Shown: piece by piece, positions 7,465-15,965 of the stretch
How positions within the stretch are numbered: the first letter of the stretch is position 1
Layout of the letters: every line of letters begins with the position of its first letter
Assembly (NCBI GenBank): GCA_021107975.1
Contig: JAIORT010000024.1
Location: 1-24,865 of the forward strand
DNA length: 24,865 nucleotides
Source of the DNA: Bacteroidales bacterium
Lineage (GTDB): Bacteria > Bacteroidota > Bacteroidia > Bacteroidales > JAADJA01
Reading direction: 5' to 3'
Program-made: the position numbers and the translations under genes
Notes under the pieces: model-generated
What the model was told of the DNA's origin: nothing
The model's database searches: none
Seen by the model: the letters and a program-made list of their open reading frames with translations, nothing else

Positions 7465-8721
7465 ATGTCAAACACAATAATAAAACTCGAAGACATATCA
7501 AAACAATACCGCCTCGGTGTTGTTGGTACAGGTACCTTAAGCCACGATCTGAACAGATGGTTTGCAAAGATACGCAGAAAAGAGGATCCCACATTAAAAA
7601 TAGGCGCTTCAAATGTATTGGATACTGTTGACGGGCAATATGTCTGGGCTTTAAAGGATATAAATTTAGATGTGGGCGAAGGCGAAGTACTCGGAATAAT
7701 AGGTAAAAATGGCGCTGGAAAATCAACCCTGCTAAAATTACTTTCACGAGTAACAGGACCTACAACCGGAACCATTAAAATTAATGGCAGGATAGCAAGC
7801 CTGTTGGAAGTTGGCACCGGTTTTCATCCCGAACTTACAGGAAAAGAAAATATTTATTTAAATGGCGCTATACTGGGAATGACAAAAAAAGAAATTTCAT
7901 CAAAATTTGACGAAATAGTTGATTTTTCCGGAGTTAAAAAATTTGTTAATACCCCTGTAAAACGATACTCATCAGGGATGTACGTCAGGCTTGCTTTTGC
8001 AGTTGCCGCACATCTCGAACCCGAAACTCTTATTGTAGATGAAGTGCTCGCTGTTGGTGATGCTGAATTTCAGAAAAAAGCAATCGGGAAAATGAAATCC
8101 GTATCAAAAAGTGGCAGAACAGTATTGTTTGTAAGCCATAATTTAACCGCAGTTGAGCAATTGTGCACCAGGGGTGTTTTAATGCAAAACGGAACTATTA
8201 TAATGGATGGTAAAGTTCACGATATTACTACTGCATACAAAAAAATGTCGGTTGATGAAAATGAATTAAAGAGAAGCGGGGCGCGCCAGATAGAATTCCT
8301 CGATTACAATTTAACCGATGAAAATGATAAAGTTACAGACGAAATTTACTTAGGAGACTCATTTATTGTAAATGCCAATATTAAAGCAAACGAGAATATT
8401 GACAATACTGATTTATCATTAGACATCAGAAATGATGCAAATGAGTTCATTTCGCATGTTACAAATGCCGATGATCTGTTTGAGCTAAAAAACATAAACA
8501 AGGGCGAGAAAGTAAGTGTTTCGGTTAAAGTAAAAAATCTTTCACTCGCACCGGGAACATATTATATCTCATTGTGGTTGGGCAATATGTACGGAACATT
8601 TGATTACATCGAAAATTGTCTCAGGTTTAGTATCAGGCAGGGAGAAAAATTCATATTACGCCCGTATCCGTTCGATAAGCGATCTAAAACAGTCCTTCAG
8701 TCAAAATGGAATTTTAGATAA
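7465..8721 (+). CDS. wzt: ABC exporter ATPase with C-terminal Wzt-type carbohydrate-binding domain
   Basis: A 418-residue ATPase partner of the preceding permease. The nucleotide-binding domain (about 1-255) has Walker A GKNGAGKST (80-88), a Q-loop region at LLEVGTGFHPELTG, the ABC signature YSSGM (168-172), Walker B TLIVDE (D192, E193) and switch H225 in FVSHN. The insertion between the first strands and Walker A (SHDLNRWFAKIRRKED) is typical of polysaccharide exporters. Residues about 270-415 form a beta-rich extension like the Wzt C-terminal domain, which in E. coli O8/O9a reads the finished, terminally modified glycan. Sequence divergence in this domain usually reflects the specific glycan. 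Its presence predicts that the exporter recognises a defined sugar or a non-reducing-end modification. Confidence 0.93.
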   Translation: MSNTIIKLEDISKQYRLGVVGTGTLSHDLNRWFAKIRRKEDPTLKIGASNVLDTVDGQYVWALKDINLDVGEGEVLGIIGKNGAGKSTLLKLLSRVTGPTTGTIKINGRIASLLEVGTGFHPELTGKENIYLNGAILGMTKKEISSKFDEIVDFSGVKKFVNTPVKRYSSGMYVRLAFAVAAHLEPETLIVDEVLAVGDAEFQKKAIGKMKSVSKSGRTVLFVSHNLTAVEQLCTRGVLMQNGTIIMDGKVHDITTAYKKMSVDENELKRSGARQIEFLDYNLTDENDKVTDEIYLGDSFIVNANIKANENIDNTDLSLDIRNDANEFISHVTNADDLFELKNINKGEKVSVSVKVKNLSLAPGTYYISLWLGNMYGTFDYIENCLRFSIRQGEKFILRPYPFDKRSKTVLQSKWNFR

Positions 8722-8733
8722 ACTAATTGTGCT

Positions 8734-9756
8734 ATGAATCACAAACCAACAGTAAGTGTAATAATGCCTGTTTATAACGGAGAGGAATATCTTCGTGAGG
8801 CAATTGACAGTGTTCTCAATCAAACATATAAAGATTTTGAATTTATACTTATTAATGACGGTTCAACTGATGGAACTCAAAAAATAATTGAATCATATAA
8901 TGACCCCAGGTTAATTCCGGTAAATCAAAAAAATCAGGGAGTGGCGAGATCATTGAATAATGCTTTGAAAATGGCAAAAGGGAAATACATTCGCAGGCAT
9001 GATGCAGATGATATTTCATTACGTACCGAATTGGAAGAACAAGTGCAATTTATGGAAGACAATCCTGAATTTGCTCTGCTTAGCAACCAGATAGCTTATA
9101 TGACTGACAGAGGGAAAAAAGCTCATAAATATAGAAACCCCCAAAACCCTTTTTTCAAGAATAAACCATATCGTGTTGTTGATTATCAAACATATAAAAA
9201 GTATCGTCCTGTTATTCATGCTACTGTTCTGATGAAAACCGATGTTGTAAATCAACTTGGCGGGTACAGGACAGAATTTCTCACATCCGAAGATGTTGAC
9301 CTTTGGTTAAGATTTCTTGACAACCATAAAATTGCCGTACTTAATTCATGTAAATATTTTGTCAGGCTTCACTCCACGTCTGCCACAAAAGCACACAGCT
9401 CATCAGTTGATTTTTATAGAAACCTTGCTATTGAATATGCCGAAGAAAGACGGAGATCAGGTTCTGATCCTTTAATGCGTGGAGAATCAATATCTAAACC
9501 TATTGAAACAGAACAGCTTGTTGAAGATATTAAACCAACATCAAAAGGTAAAAATTACAGGGATGACCTGGACTTTTACTACAACCTGTTATGGAATGCA
9601 GGAGATTTTAAAAATCTAAGAGAAGTAACAAAAGTTATAATATCTGATGGCTGGAAAGATTCAAGAACATGGAAGATGCTGATTTTTCCAGTATTGGGTT
9701 CAAAACTGATAAATGCAGGTGTAAAAATTAAAAGTACACTTAGAGATAAACACTAA
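8734..9756 (+). CDS. Glycosyltransferase family 2
   Basis: A 340-residue cytoplasmic GT-A enzyme, predicted to use a nucleotide sugar and invert the anomeric configuration. The N-terminal fold starts TVSVIMPVYNGEEYL and has the nucleotide-binding LINDGSTDGT (D42) and the metal-binding DxD region RRHDADD (D90, D92). The later TSEDVDLWLRF segment, with the catalytic-base-type acidic residue, ends the core. The C-terminal roughly 110 residues are polar and variable. It starts 12 nt after wzt. Linkage and donor cannot be inferred. Confidence 0.9.
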   Translation: MNHKPTVSVIMPVYNGEEYLREAIDSVLNQTYKDFEFILINDGSTDGTQKIIESYNDPRLIPVNQKNQGVARSLNNALKMAKGKYIRRHDADDISLRTELEEQVQFMEDNPEFALLSNQIAYMTDRGKKAHKYRNPQNPFFKNKPYRVVDYQTYKKYRPVIHATVLMKTDVVNQLGGYRTEFLTSEDVDLWLRFLDNHKIAVLNSCKYFVRLHSTSATKAHSSSVDFYRNLAIEYAEERRRSGSDPLMRGESISKPIETEQLVEDIKPTSKGKNYRDDLDFYYNLLWNAGDFKNLREVTKVIISDGWKDSRTWKMLIFPVLGSKLINAGVKIKSTLRDKH

Positions 9757-9795
9757 ATATTTGTGTAACTGACGCGTATGATTATAATATGAACT

Positions 9796-10953
9796 ATGAA
9801 AACACAAAAAAAGTTCAGAGTATTTTATTTTGGAGCTGACATGCCATGGCAGCAACTTGTAACTCATGGTTTTAGAAGAAGAAATACTTGTCTTTTAAAG
9901 AGCCTTGTAAATAACAAAGATGTCGAAAAGGTTTTTGTTGTGAGGCAGGTATTAAGAAATGAAGTATTTAAAAATATCTTTCAAAAACAAGCTGATACAA
10001 AGGTTAGAGACATTTATATTGCATTAATGCTCCCTGAGCGGAAATGGTTGCCTTTCACAAAAACTATTAACCTTCTTTTTGCCCGTTTATTTATATTATT
10101 TCAAACCGGAAGATTTATACAAAAAAACGATATAATCTGGATATATTGGATTCGGGCGTATCTGTTTGTCAGGAAATTAAAAGTGAAAGGCAGGTATATT
10201 TTCGATATTGATCATAATATTATTGATGATGATAATTTACCTGAAAACGAAAGAGAAAATGTTTCAAAAACACTGCTTGATATTGGTAAAAGATCAGAAA
10301 ATATTCTTTCCAGTTGCAGAAGTATGATCAATTGGTATGAAACACGCGGTTTTTCAAATTGTCTTTATATAAGAAACGGAATTGATCCTAACCGTTTTAA
10401 AAAACATTTTTCAGAACCTGATGATTTAAAAAAAATTCCTTCACCAAGAATCTTATATGTCGGGACATTATCGAAATGGATAAATACTAATCTGTTTTTA
10501 AACCTGATTAAAAAACGCAGTGATTGGAATTTTATAATAATTGGAGGAAACTATAAAACCTCATTATCAGAAAAACTCAATAATCTTCCAAATGTTTCCC
10601 TTTTAGGGTTTAAAACTGCCGAAGTCATTCCGCGCTATATGTCAAATGTAGATATTGGACTTGGGATTTATAAAAATGAGGAGTGGCTCGATGTTGACAG
10701 TATGAAATTTTATGAATATTTAGCATCCGGTATTCCTGTTGTTTCTACAAAGTACCATAATTATATCGAACCTGATTTTTATAATCTTATCAAAACTTCG
10801 AATAACCCGGAAGAAATTGAAAACATAATAGAAGAATATTTGAATCTTAAAAAGCAGGATAAAGAAGCCTGGAGAATTAATTGTAAATCATTTATCGAAG
10901 ATAGCACGTGGGATAATAGAATAGAGATAGTTATTAATTATTTAAAAAATTAG
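9796..10953 (+). CDS. Glycosyltransferase family 4, divergent
   Basis: A 385-residue GT-B-fold protein. The N-terminal domain is unusual, with little similarity to standard GT4 acceptor domains except strand-like KFRVFYFGADMPW and RYIFDIDHNIIDD (about 133-145). The donor domain is clearer: RILYVGTLSKWIN (about 218-230), NFIIIGG (245-251), VSLLGF (267-272) and SMKFYEYLASGIPVVST (302-318), which keeps the conserved Glu (E307) of the K-x-x-E-Y-L-A-x-G-x-P-V motif. This resembles GT4 enzymes of the TuaH/short-chain type rather than mannosyltransferases. It lies between two GT2 genes, 10 nt before the next. Function beyond sugar transfer is unknown. Confidence 0.82.
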   Translation: MKTQKKFRVFYFGADMPWQQLVTHGFRRRNTCLLKSLVNNKDVEKVFVVRQVLRNEVFKNIFQKQADTKVRDIYIALMLPERKWLPFTKTINLLFARLFILFQTGRFIQKNDIIWIYWIRAYLFVRKLKVKGRYIFDIDHNIIDDDNLPENERENVSKTLLDIGKRSENILSSCRSMINWYETRGFSNCLYIRNGIDPNRFKKHFSEPDDLKKIPSPRILYVGTLSKWINTNLFLNLIKKRSDWNFIIIGGNYKTSLSEKLNNLPNVSLLGFKTAEVIPRYMSNVDIGLGIYKNEEWLDVDSMKFYEYLASGIPVVSTKYHNYIEPDFYNLIKTSNNPEEIENIIEEYLNLKKQDKEAWRINCKSFIEDSTWDNRIEIVINYLKN

Positions 10954-10963
10954 TTTAAGGAAC

Positions 10964-11935
10964 ATGGGAAATAATCCAACAATATCAGTTATTATTCCTG
11001 TTAAAAACGGAATTAGCACATTAAAATCGTGCCTTGACGGAATATTTTCTCAAAGCCTGAAAGATTCATTAGAGGTAATAATAATTGATTCCGGATCAAC
11101 AGATGGCACACTTGATTTGCTTTCGGAATATGATGTAAAAGTACATAATCTTCCTCCTGCTGAATTCAATCATGGCGACACACGAAATCTTGGAGTAAAG
11201 CTTGCGAAAGGTGAATTTATTGTAATGACAGTGCAGGATGCCACGCCGGTTGACGACAAATGGATTGAAAAAATGCTAAAGCATTTTAACGATCCGCTTG
11301 TTGCAGGTGTTACCGGGCAGCAGGTTATTCCGCATGATCCCGAAAAAAACCCTTTACAATGGTTCAGACCTGTTTCCGACCCTGTTCCATGGAAGATATA
11401 TTTTCCTGAGCCGGAAAAATTTACTTCTTTATCAGGTAAAGAACAACATGCACTGTGTTGCTGGGATGATGTAAATGCAATGTATCGGAAATCAATAAAA
11501 GAAAAAATCCCGTTTCAGCGTATTTCATTCTCTGAAGATGCCCTTTGGGCAAGAGATGCATTATCGAAAGGTTATGCTATTGTTTATGACTATAATGCAA
11601 GGGTTTATCACTACCATCACCAGAATTACAAATTCTATTTTAAGAGAAATTACACCATGCTCTATCAAAATTATAAATTTTTTAATTACCTGAAATTGCC
11701 GCCCTTTGTATTAACTCATGTACTAAAAATATTTTACAGGCTAAGTAAAGAACAAATAAGTTTTAAAGAAAAAGTAAAATGGCTTTTTTATAATCTAAAA
11801 CTTGTTTGCGCTCAGTGGAGCGCCACTTTTGTTTTCTTTTTATCATCAAAATTATTTGGTATAAAAGGAGTAGAAAAAACACATAAATATTTTTGTGGTT
11901 TACCACCACAGGGAATACAAGCTAAAAAAAATTAA
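10964..11935 (+). CDS. Glycosyltransferase family 2, rhamnosyltransferase-like
   Basis: A 323-residue GT-A protein. After TISVIIPVKNG and IIDSGSTDGTLD it has AEFNHGDTRNLG (about 66-77) and MTVQDATP (88-95). The E-F-N-H-G-x-T-R-N-L-G plus QDA combination is typical of the rhamnosyltransferase-like GT2 subfamily, in which QDA replaces the usual DxD. A further core motif, FSEDALWARDALSKGY, is present. The C-terminal part has aromatic/basic segments (YKFYFKRNYTMLYQNYKFF) and a hydrophobic stretch that may contact the membrane. AAGG lies 3 nt before the ATG. A rhamnose or other 6-deoxy-sugar donor is suggested by family resemblance only; no dTDP-rhamnose genes are in the window. Confidence 0.87.
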   Translation: MGNNPTISVIIPVKNGISTLKSCLDGIFSQSLKDSLEVIIIDSGSTDGTLDLLSEYDVKVHNLPPAEFNHGDTRNLGVKLAKGEFIVMTVQDATPVDDKWIEKMLKHFNDPLVAGVTGQQVIPHDPEKNPLQWFRPVSDPVPWKIYFPEPEKFTSLSGKEQHALCCWDDVNAMYRKSIKEKIPFQRISFSEDALWARDALSKGYAIVYDYNARVYHYHHQNYKFYFKRNYTMLYQNYKFFNYLKLPPFVLTHVLKIFYRLSKEQISFKEKVKWLFYNLKLVCAQWSATFVFFLSSKLFGIKGVEKTHKYFCGLPPQGIQAKKN

Positions 11936-11956
11936 AATAAACAAAAACAATAAAAA

Positions 11957-12850
11957 ATGAAAAAATCAGAACAAGCTTTAGTAAGTGTCTTAATGACGAC
12001 ATACAACCGGGAAAAATACCTGGCAGAAGCAATTGAAAGTGTTTTAGCATCAACATACAAAAATTTCGAGCTTTTAGTAGTTGATGACCGATCAAAAGAT
12101 CGCAGTGTGGAAATTGCAAAAAGCTATGCTGAAAAGGATGACCGTGTTAAAGTTCATATTAATGAAAAAAACCTCGGTGATTATCCCAACAGGAATCATG
12201 CTGCACAGCTTGCAAAGGGTGAGTATCTGAAATATGTTGACGCTGACGACATGATTTACCCCACCGGTCTTGAAGTTATGGTGGATGGAATGGAGAAATT
12301 TCCGGAAGCAGGTTTTGGACTTGCTTCTCTCCCACAGGATAAATTCAGAATATTTCCTTTTATACTTACCGGCAGGGAAGCATATAAACGTCATTATTTT
12401 GAACAGCTATTATTCCATAAAGCGCCTTTGTCGGCAATAATCAGAAAGGATGCTTATAAAAAAGTCGGTGGCTTTACCGGACGACGGTATCTCGGTGATT
12501 TTGAAATGTGGCATATCCTCGCAAATAGTTATTCTGTTGTTTTAATGGCACAGGGTGTTGTGTGGTATCGTGAACATGAAGAGCAGGAAATGCAAAACAA
12601 TAGAACCGATTTCACTATTCCGTTTAAATATGTTTTATGTGCTGAAGAAATGCTAAACCGGGATGATTGCCCATTAAGCCCTGAAGAACGCGAAAAAGCA
12701 CTGAAAAAGGTATATTGGAACCAGGCAAGGTATATACTTGGAGTGGGTAAAAATAAATCCCTGAAAATTATGAGAGAGTTAAAGAAAGAAACAAATTTCT
12801 CATATTTACAACTGATAAAACTGGCTCGTAAAGAACCCAATATCTCATAA
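11957..12850 (+). CDS. Glycosyltransferase family 2
   Basis: A 297-residue GT-A enzyme. Core motifs are VSVLMTTYNREKYL (9-22), LVVDDRSKDRS (40-50; D43, D44), NLGDYPNRNHAAQLAKG (72-88) and the metal site YVDADDM (93-99; D95, D97). The acceptor-side segment GRRYLGDFEMWHILA carries an acidic residue at the catalytic-base position. Unlike the neighbour at 8734 it has a short C-terminus. It starts 21 nt after the preceding stop and is followed 21 nt later by an acyltransferase gene. Donor unknown. Confidence 0.9.
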   Translation: MKKSEQALVSVLMTTYNREKYLAEAIESVLASTYKNFELLVVDDRSKDRSVEIAKSYAEKDDRVKVHINEKNLGDYPNRNHAAQLAKGEYLKYVDADDMIYPTGLEVMVDGMEKFPEAGFGLASLPQDKFRIFPFILTGREAYKRHYFEQLLFHKAPLSAIIRKDAYKKVGGFTGRRYLGDFEMWHILANSYSVVLMAQGVVWYREHEEQEMQNNRTDFTIPFKYVLCAEEMLNRDDCPLSPEEREKALKKVYWNQARYILGVGKNKSLKIMRELKKETNFSYLQLIKLARKEPNIS

Positions 12851-12871
12851 TTTGATTTTAAACTCTAACTC

Positions 12872-13687
12872 ATGAAGTTCTTAGTGAATCTTATTAAAAT
12901 CATACTTCTTTTCTTCGGAAATATCTGTTCCCGGATTGGACGGTTTATTTATTGGTATCTGAGGCTTAGCCAGTCAAGAATCGGGAAAAATGTAAAATTT
13001 GAATTTCCGGTTATTGTCGAAGGTTCCGGCACACTGCAAATTGACGATAATTGCAAAATTGAAAAAAGGGTGTCATTCGGACGTTCACCGGGCAGTAGTA
13101 TTAAAATCGGAAAAGGATCAAAAATATATGAAAAAGTCAATATTCACGCCGGCGAAAATACTTCAATTAAGATAGGTGAGAATTGTGCGATCCTGACAAA
13201 TAGCATATTACGAAACGGGAATGAAGTTGATATTGGAAACAGAAGTTCCATATCAAGTTACTGTCAGATATTTCCGAGGGAGGAGGGCTATGACGGCAAA
13301 CTGATAATGGGCGAAAAATCAAATATAGGCGACAACACCATGATTGACACAAGTAACGATGTTATCATTGGAAATGAAGTTGCAATAGGTCCCTATGATA
13401 TTATTTATACGCACGACCACGATTATAAATCCACTTCTTTTGCAGCCTGGAAAGGCGGTGTGATAACAGGGCAGGTAATAGTAAAAGATGGGGCATGGGT
13501 AGGCGCAAGGGTTACTTTATTACCCGGAGTTACAATAGGTAAAAGAGCGATTGTTGCAGCCGGCTCTGTTGTTACAAAAAATGTTGAAGACGGTGATATT
13601 GTTGCAGGTGTTCCGGCAAAGTCGTTGTTGAAGAATAAGGTAAAAAAGGTTGAGGCTGAAGTGAAGGTTGAGGTAAAAAGGAATTAA
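12872..13687 (+). CDS. Left-handed beta-helix acyltransferase (hexapeptide repeat) with membrane-associated N-terminus
   Basis: A 271-residue hexapeptide-repeat transferase, likely acetylating a sugar of the repeat unit from an acyl-CoA. The N-terminus (about 1-30) is hydrophobic/aromatic and may anchor it to the membrane. Hexapeptide turns run from about 36 to 240 (IGKNVKF, IKIGKGSKI, VIIGNEVAIGP, VTIGKRAIV). The active-site-type loop is IYTHDHDY with H181 and H183, and it ends with the standard AGVPAK. The last roughly 18 residues (254-271) are an odd K/V/E-rich tail encoded by a hexanucleotide-periodic tract (13646-13680), probably extending an older C-terminus. Trimeric assembly is expected from the family. 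Confidence 0.88.
   Translation: MKFLVNLIKIILLFFGNICSRIGRFIYWYLRLSQSRIGKNVKFEFPVIVEGSGTLQIDDNCKIEKRVSFGRSPGSSIKIGKGSKIYEKVNIHAGENTSIKIGENCAILTNSILRNGNEVDIGNRSSISSYCQIFPREEGYDGKLIMGEKSNIGDNTMIDTSNDVIIGNEVAIGPYDIIYTHDHDYKSTSFAAWKGGVITGQVIVKDGAWVGARVTLLPGVTIGKRAIVAAGSVVTKNVEDGDIVAGVPAKSLLKNKVKKVEAEVKVEVKRN
13646..13680 (+). repeat. Purine-rich hexanucleotide-period tract inside the acyltransferase 3' end
   Basis: The tract has two copies of AAGGTTGAGG (13646-13655 and 13664-13673), exactly 18 nt apart, built from degenerate 6-nt units of the form YTGAGG. It encodes the K-V-E tail of the acyltransferase and stays in frame up to its stop. A closely related tract lies between genes at 20828-20849, which suggests a shared repeat type rather than selected coding sequence. 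Confidence 0.7.
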
Positions 13688-13712
13688 AGAATTATAGAAT
13701 TGATGAATTGAA
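13681..13712 (+). repeat. Four tandem 8-nt GAATTNNN units
   Basis: Four successive octamers, GAATTAAA, GAATTATA, GAATTGAT and GAATTGAA, run without gap. The first contains the acyltransferase stop codon and the last ends 3 nt before the next ATG. The array directly adjoins the hexanucleotide tract, so the whole junction between the two genes is repeat-derived. It may arise by slippage; no function is evident. Confidence 0.75.
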
Positions 13713-13715
13713 TAC

Positions 13716-14711
13716 ATGAACACAATGAGCAATCAGGAAAAACAAAAAGTATCAATAATAATTCCGGCGTATAATGCCGAAAAATATATCGAAGAAACCC
13801 TTGACTCGGTAATAAATCAGACATGGGAAAATATTGAAGTTTTTGTGGTGGATGATGGTTCAAAGGACAGAACAGTAGAAATAGCCCGAAGATATGAATC
13901 GGACAAATTAAAAGTTCTTACGCAAAAAAACCAGAAAGCCTGTGTAGCCCGAAACAAGGGATTATCAATGAGCACCGGGAAATATATTCAGTATCTCGAT
14001 GCCGATGATGTTTTAAGCAAAAATAAAATAGAAGAACAAATGAAAGTTCTTCAGGGCAGCGAAGACTATCTTGCAATAAGTTCTTCGGTTCATTTCATGG
14101 ATGGAGAGGATTATCGTAACATGTCTCCCCGTGAAGAATCGCTCTGGATACACGATACCGATGACCCCGTAGAATTTTTAGTAAGATTATATGGAGGATA
14201 TGGCGAAAGATGGATGGTGCTGTCCAATGCCTGGTTAACTCCCAAAAAGATATGCGATAAAATCGGTCCGTGGGACGAAACACTTTTATTAGACCAGGAC
14301 GGGGAATATTTTACCAGGGCTATATTAGCGTCAAAAGGGATAAGAACTACCGGAGGCATCAGTTATTACAGACGATTTATTTTTAGCGAAAGCATTTCAG
14401 GTAAAGCCTATAAAAAAGAAAACCTGGAAAGTGCATTACATTCGCTCAACTGTAAATCGAAATATTTAAACGAGTTCACCAATTCTGATAACTACAAAAA
14501 AGCAATAGCAACCTTGTACCAGGAAATTGCTATTAATGCTTATCCTATGTTCAAAGATTTAGTTACAACATGTGAATCAAAGGTGAAAGAAACAGGTAAG
14601 AAGCCTGATATTCCGGTTCTTGGTGGCAGGCTTATAGAAACAACCAAGCAAATTTTCGGTTGGAAAGCAGCAAAAAAGATAAGTTATTTAGTTCACAAAA
14701 AAAGAAAATAA
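13716..14711 (+). CDS. Glycosyltransferase family 2
   Basis: A 331-residue GT-A enzyme. Motifs are VSIIIPAYNAEKYI (12-25), VFVVDDGSKDRT (42-53), the KACVARNKGLSMSTGKYI helix/strand and metal site YLDADD (93-98; D95, D97). LLDQDGEYFTRAILA supplies the late acidic residue. The rest resembles the 8734 and 11957 enzymes but is not a close copy. A second in-frame ATG at 13725 is an equally possible start, because the upstream DNA is repeat and has no clear ribosome-binding site. The gene stops 2 nt before the next start, so translation is probably coupled. Confidence 0.9.
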   Translation: MNTMSNQEKQKVSIIIPAYNAEKYIEETLDSVINQTWENIEVFVVDDGSKDRTVEIARRYESDKLKVLTQKNQKACVARNKGLSMSTGKYIQYLDADDVLSKNKIEEQMKVLQGSEDYLAISSSVHFMDGEDYRNMSPREESLWIHDTDDPVEFLVRLYGGYGERWMVLSNAWLTPKKICDKIGPWDETLLLDQDGEYFTRAILASKGIRTTGGISYYRRFIFSESISGKAYKKENLESALHSLNCKSKYLNEFTNSDNYKKAIATLYQEIAINAYPMFKDLVTTCESKVKETGKKPDIPVLGGRLIETTKQIFGWKAAKKISYLVHKKRK

Positions 14712-14713
14712 AA

Positions 14714-15952
14714 ATGAAATCAATCTGTATTTTAACACAAAGTCATTTATGCAGGAACCCGAGAGTAGTTAAAGAGGCTAATGCCCTTGCAAAAGCAGGC
14801 TACAAGGTTACAATCCTGACTACTTTTACTTACGCCGATATGCTGGAAGAGGACTTGAAATTGATTGATACCGAAAAGATAAATTTCAAAGGGATAATAA
14901 ATATGATACCTTCCCAGTCAGAAAAATGGTACAGACTGAAACAACGGCTTGTACGACGAATAGCAGGCGAAGTAATAGGAAGGTTTAAATGGGAAAACAT
15001 ACTGGCACTTGGTTATGATTATCGCACAAACCTCAAAGCAGCAATCAGGGAAAATGCCGACCTATACACCTGCCATCAGGAGATGAGTACGGTAATTGGC
15101 TGTAAATTAATTGAACGCGGTTTTAAGGTTGCTTTTGATTTTGAAGACTGGTACTCTCACGACCTTCTATCTGATGCTAACAGAACCCGCCCGATAAATC
15201 TTCTAACCAAATATGAAAAATTTGCTTTACAAAATAGTGTTCTGAACTATACCACATCCGAAAGTATGGCAAATGCTTTTGCTGAATTTGCACATATTAA
15301 ACCTCCAAAAGTCCTTAATAATGTTTTTCCGCTTGCCGAAAGGGAAAACATTGATAATGAAATTAAAGACAGGAAAGACTTGACAAAACCCTCTATTCAT
15401 TGGTATTCACAAACTATTGGTCCCGGACGAGGGCTTGAGTTTCTAATAAATTCCCTGAATGATGTTAATACTCCTTTGGAATTGCACTTGAGAGGAAATT
15501 GCTCTGATAGTTTTAAAACGGAATTGTCTGCGATATTTCCCGAAAATAAAGGTCACAAACTGTATATTCATCCATTGGTTCCACATAAAGAATTGTTATC
15601 AAGAATTTCGGAACATGATATAGGACTTGCAACCGAAGAATACACACCCGATAGCAGAAATTTAACAATTACAAATAAAATATTACAATACCTGCTGGGC
15701 GGTATTGCAGTGATAGCATCTGATACTGACGGGCAGAAAGAAGTAGCCCGTGAAGCTCCTAAAGCTGTATTTCTTTTTAAAAATAATAAATCCAATAATT
15801 TTTCCACAGCAATTAATTCGCTCATTAAAGATAAAGTAAAACTACAAAAGGCAAAAGATGAAGCGCTAAGAATTGCAACAGAAAAATATTGCTGGGAGAA
15901 ACAGGAAAAATGGCTTGTTGATTGGATAAACACAGCGATTAGTAATAAATAA
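14714..15952 (+). CDS. Glycosyltransferase family 4 with altered second conserved glutamate
   Basis: A 412-residue GT-B protein. The start at 14714 (MKSICILTQSHLCRNPRV) is preferred over an open-frame ATG at 14660 that would overlap the previous gene by 52 nt. The N-terminal domain has CILTQSHLCRNPRVVKEA and FDFEDWYSHD (about 141-150), the latter typical of a GT4 subgroup in Bacteroidetes polysaccharide loci. The donor domain has IHWYSQTIGPGRGLEFL (about 228-244), LHLRG, and NKILQYLLGGIAVIAS (321-336). In that last motif the usual Glu of K-x-x-E-Y is Gln (Q325). E308/E309 occupy the region of the first Glu. It probably still binds a nucleotide sugar, but activity should not be assumed. Confidence 0.85.
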   Translation: MKSICILTQSHLCRNPRVVKEANALAKAGYKVTILTTFTYADMLEEDLKLIDTEKINFKGIINMIPSQSEKWYRLKQRLVRRIAGEVIGRFKWENILALGYDYRTNLKAAIRENADLYTCHQEMSTVIGCKLIERGFKVAFDFEDWYSHDLLSDANRTRPINLLTKYEKFALQNSVLNYTTSESMANAFAEFAHIKPPKVLNNVFPLAERENIDNEIKDRKDLTKPSIHWYSQTIGPGRGLEFLINSLNDVNTPLELHLRGNCSDSFKTELSAIFPENKGHKLYIHPLVPHKELLSRISEHDIGLATEEYTPDSRNLTITNKILQYLLGGIAVIASDTDGQKEVAREAPKAVFLFKNNKSNNFSTAINSLIKDKVKLQKAKDEALRIATEKYCWEKQEKWLVDWINTAISNK

Positions 15953-15965
15953 TTAACTAATAATA

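Noticed and set aside
7440..7817. A 125-codon open frame on the minus strand
   Set aside because: It lies antisense to the well-conserved ATPase domain of the Wzt-like gene, has no recognisable motif and is a shadow frame.
14660..14713. Longer N-terminus for the GT4 gene starting at 14660
   Set aside because: It would overlap the previous glycosyltransferase by 52 nt and add a lysine-rich leader unlike the family; the ATG at 14714 begins directly with the first strand.
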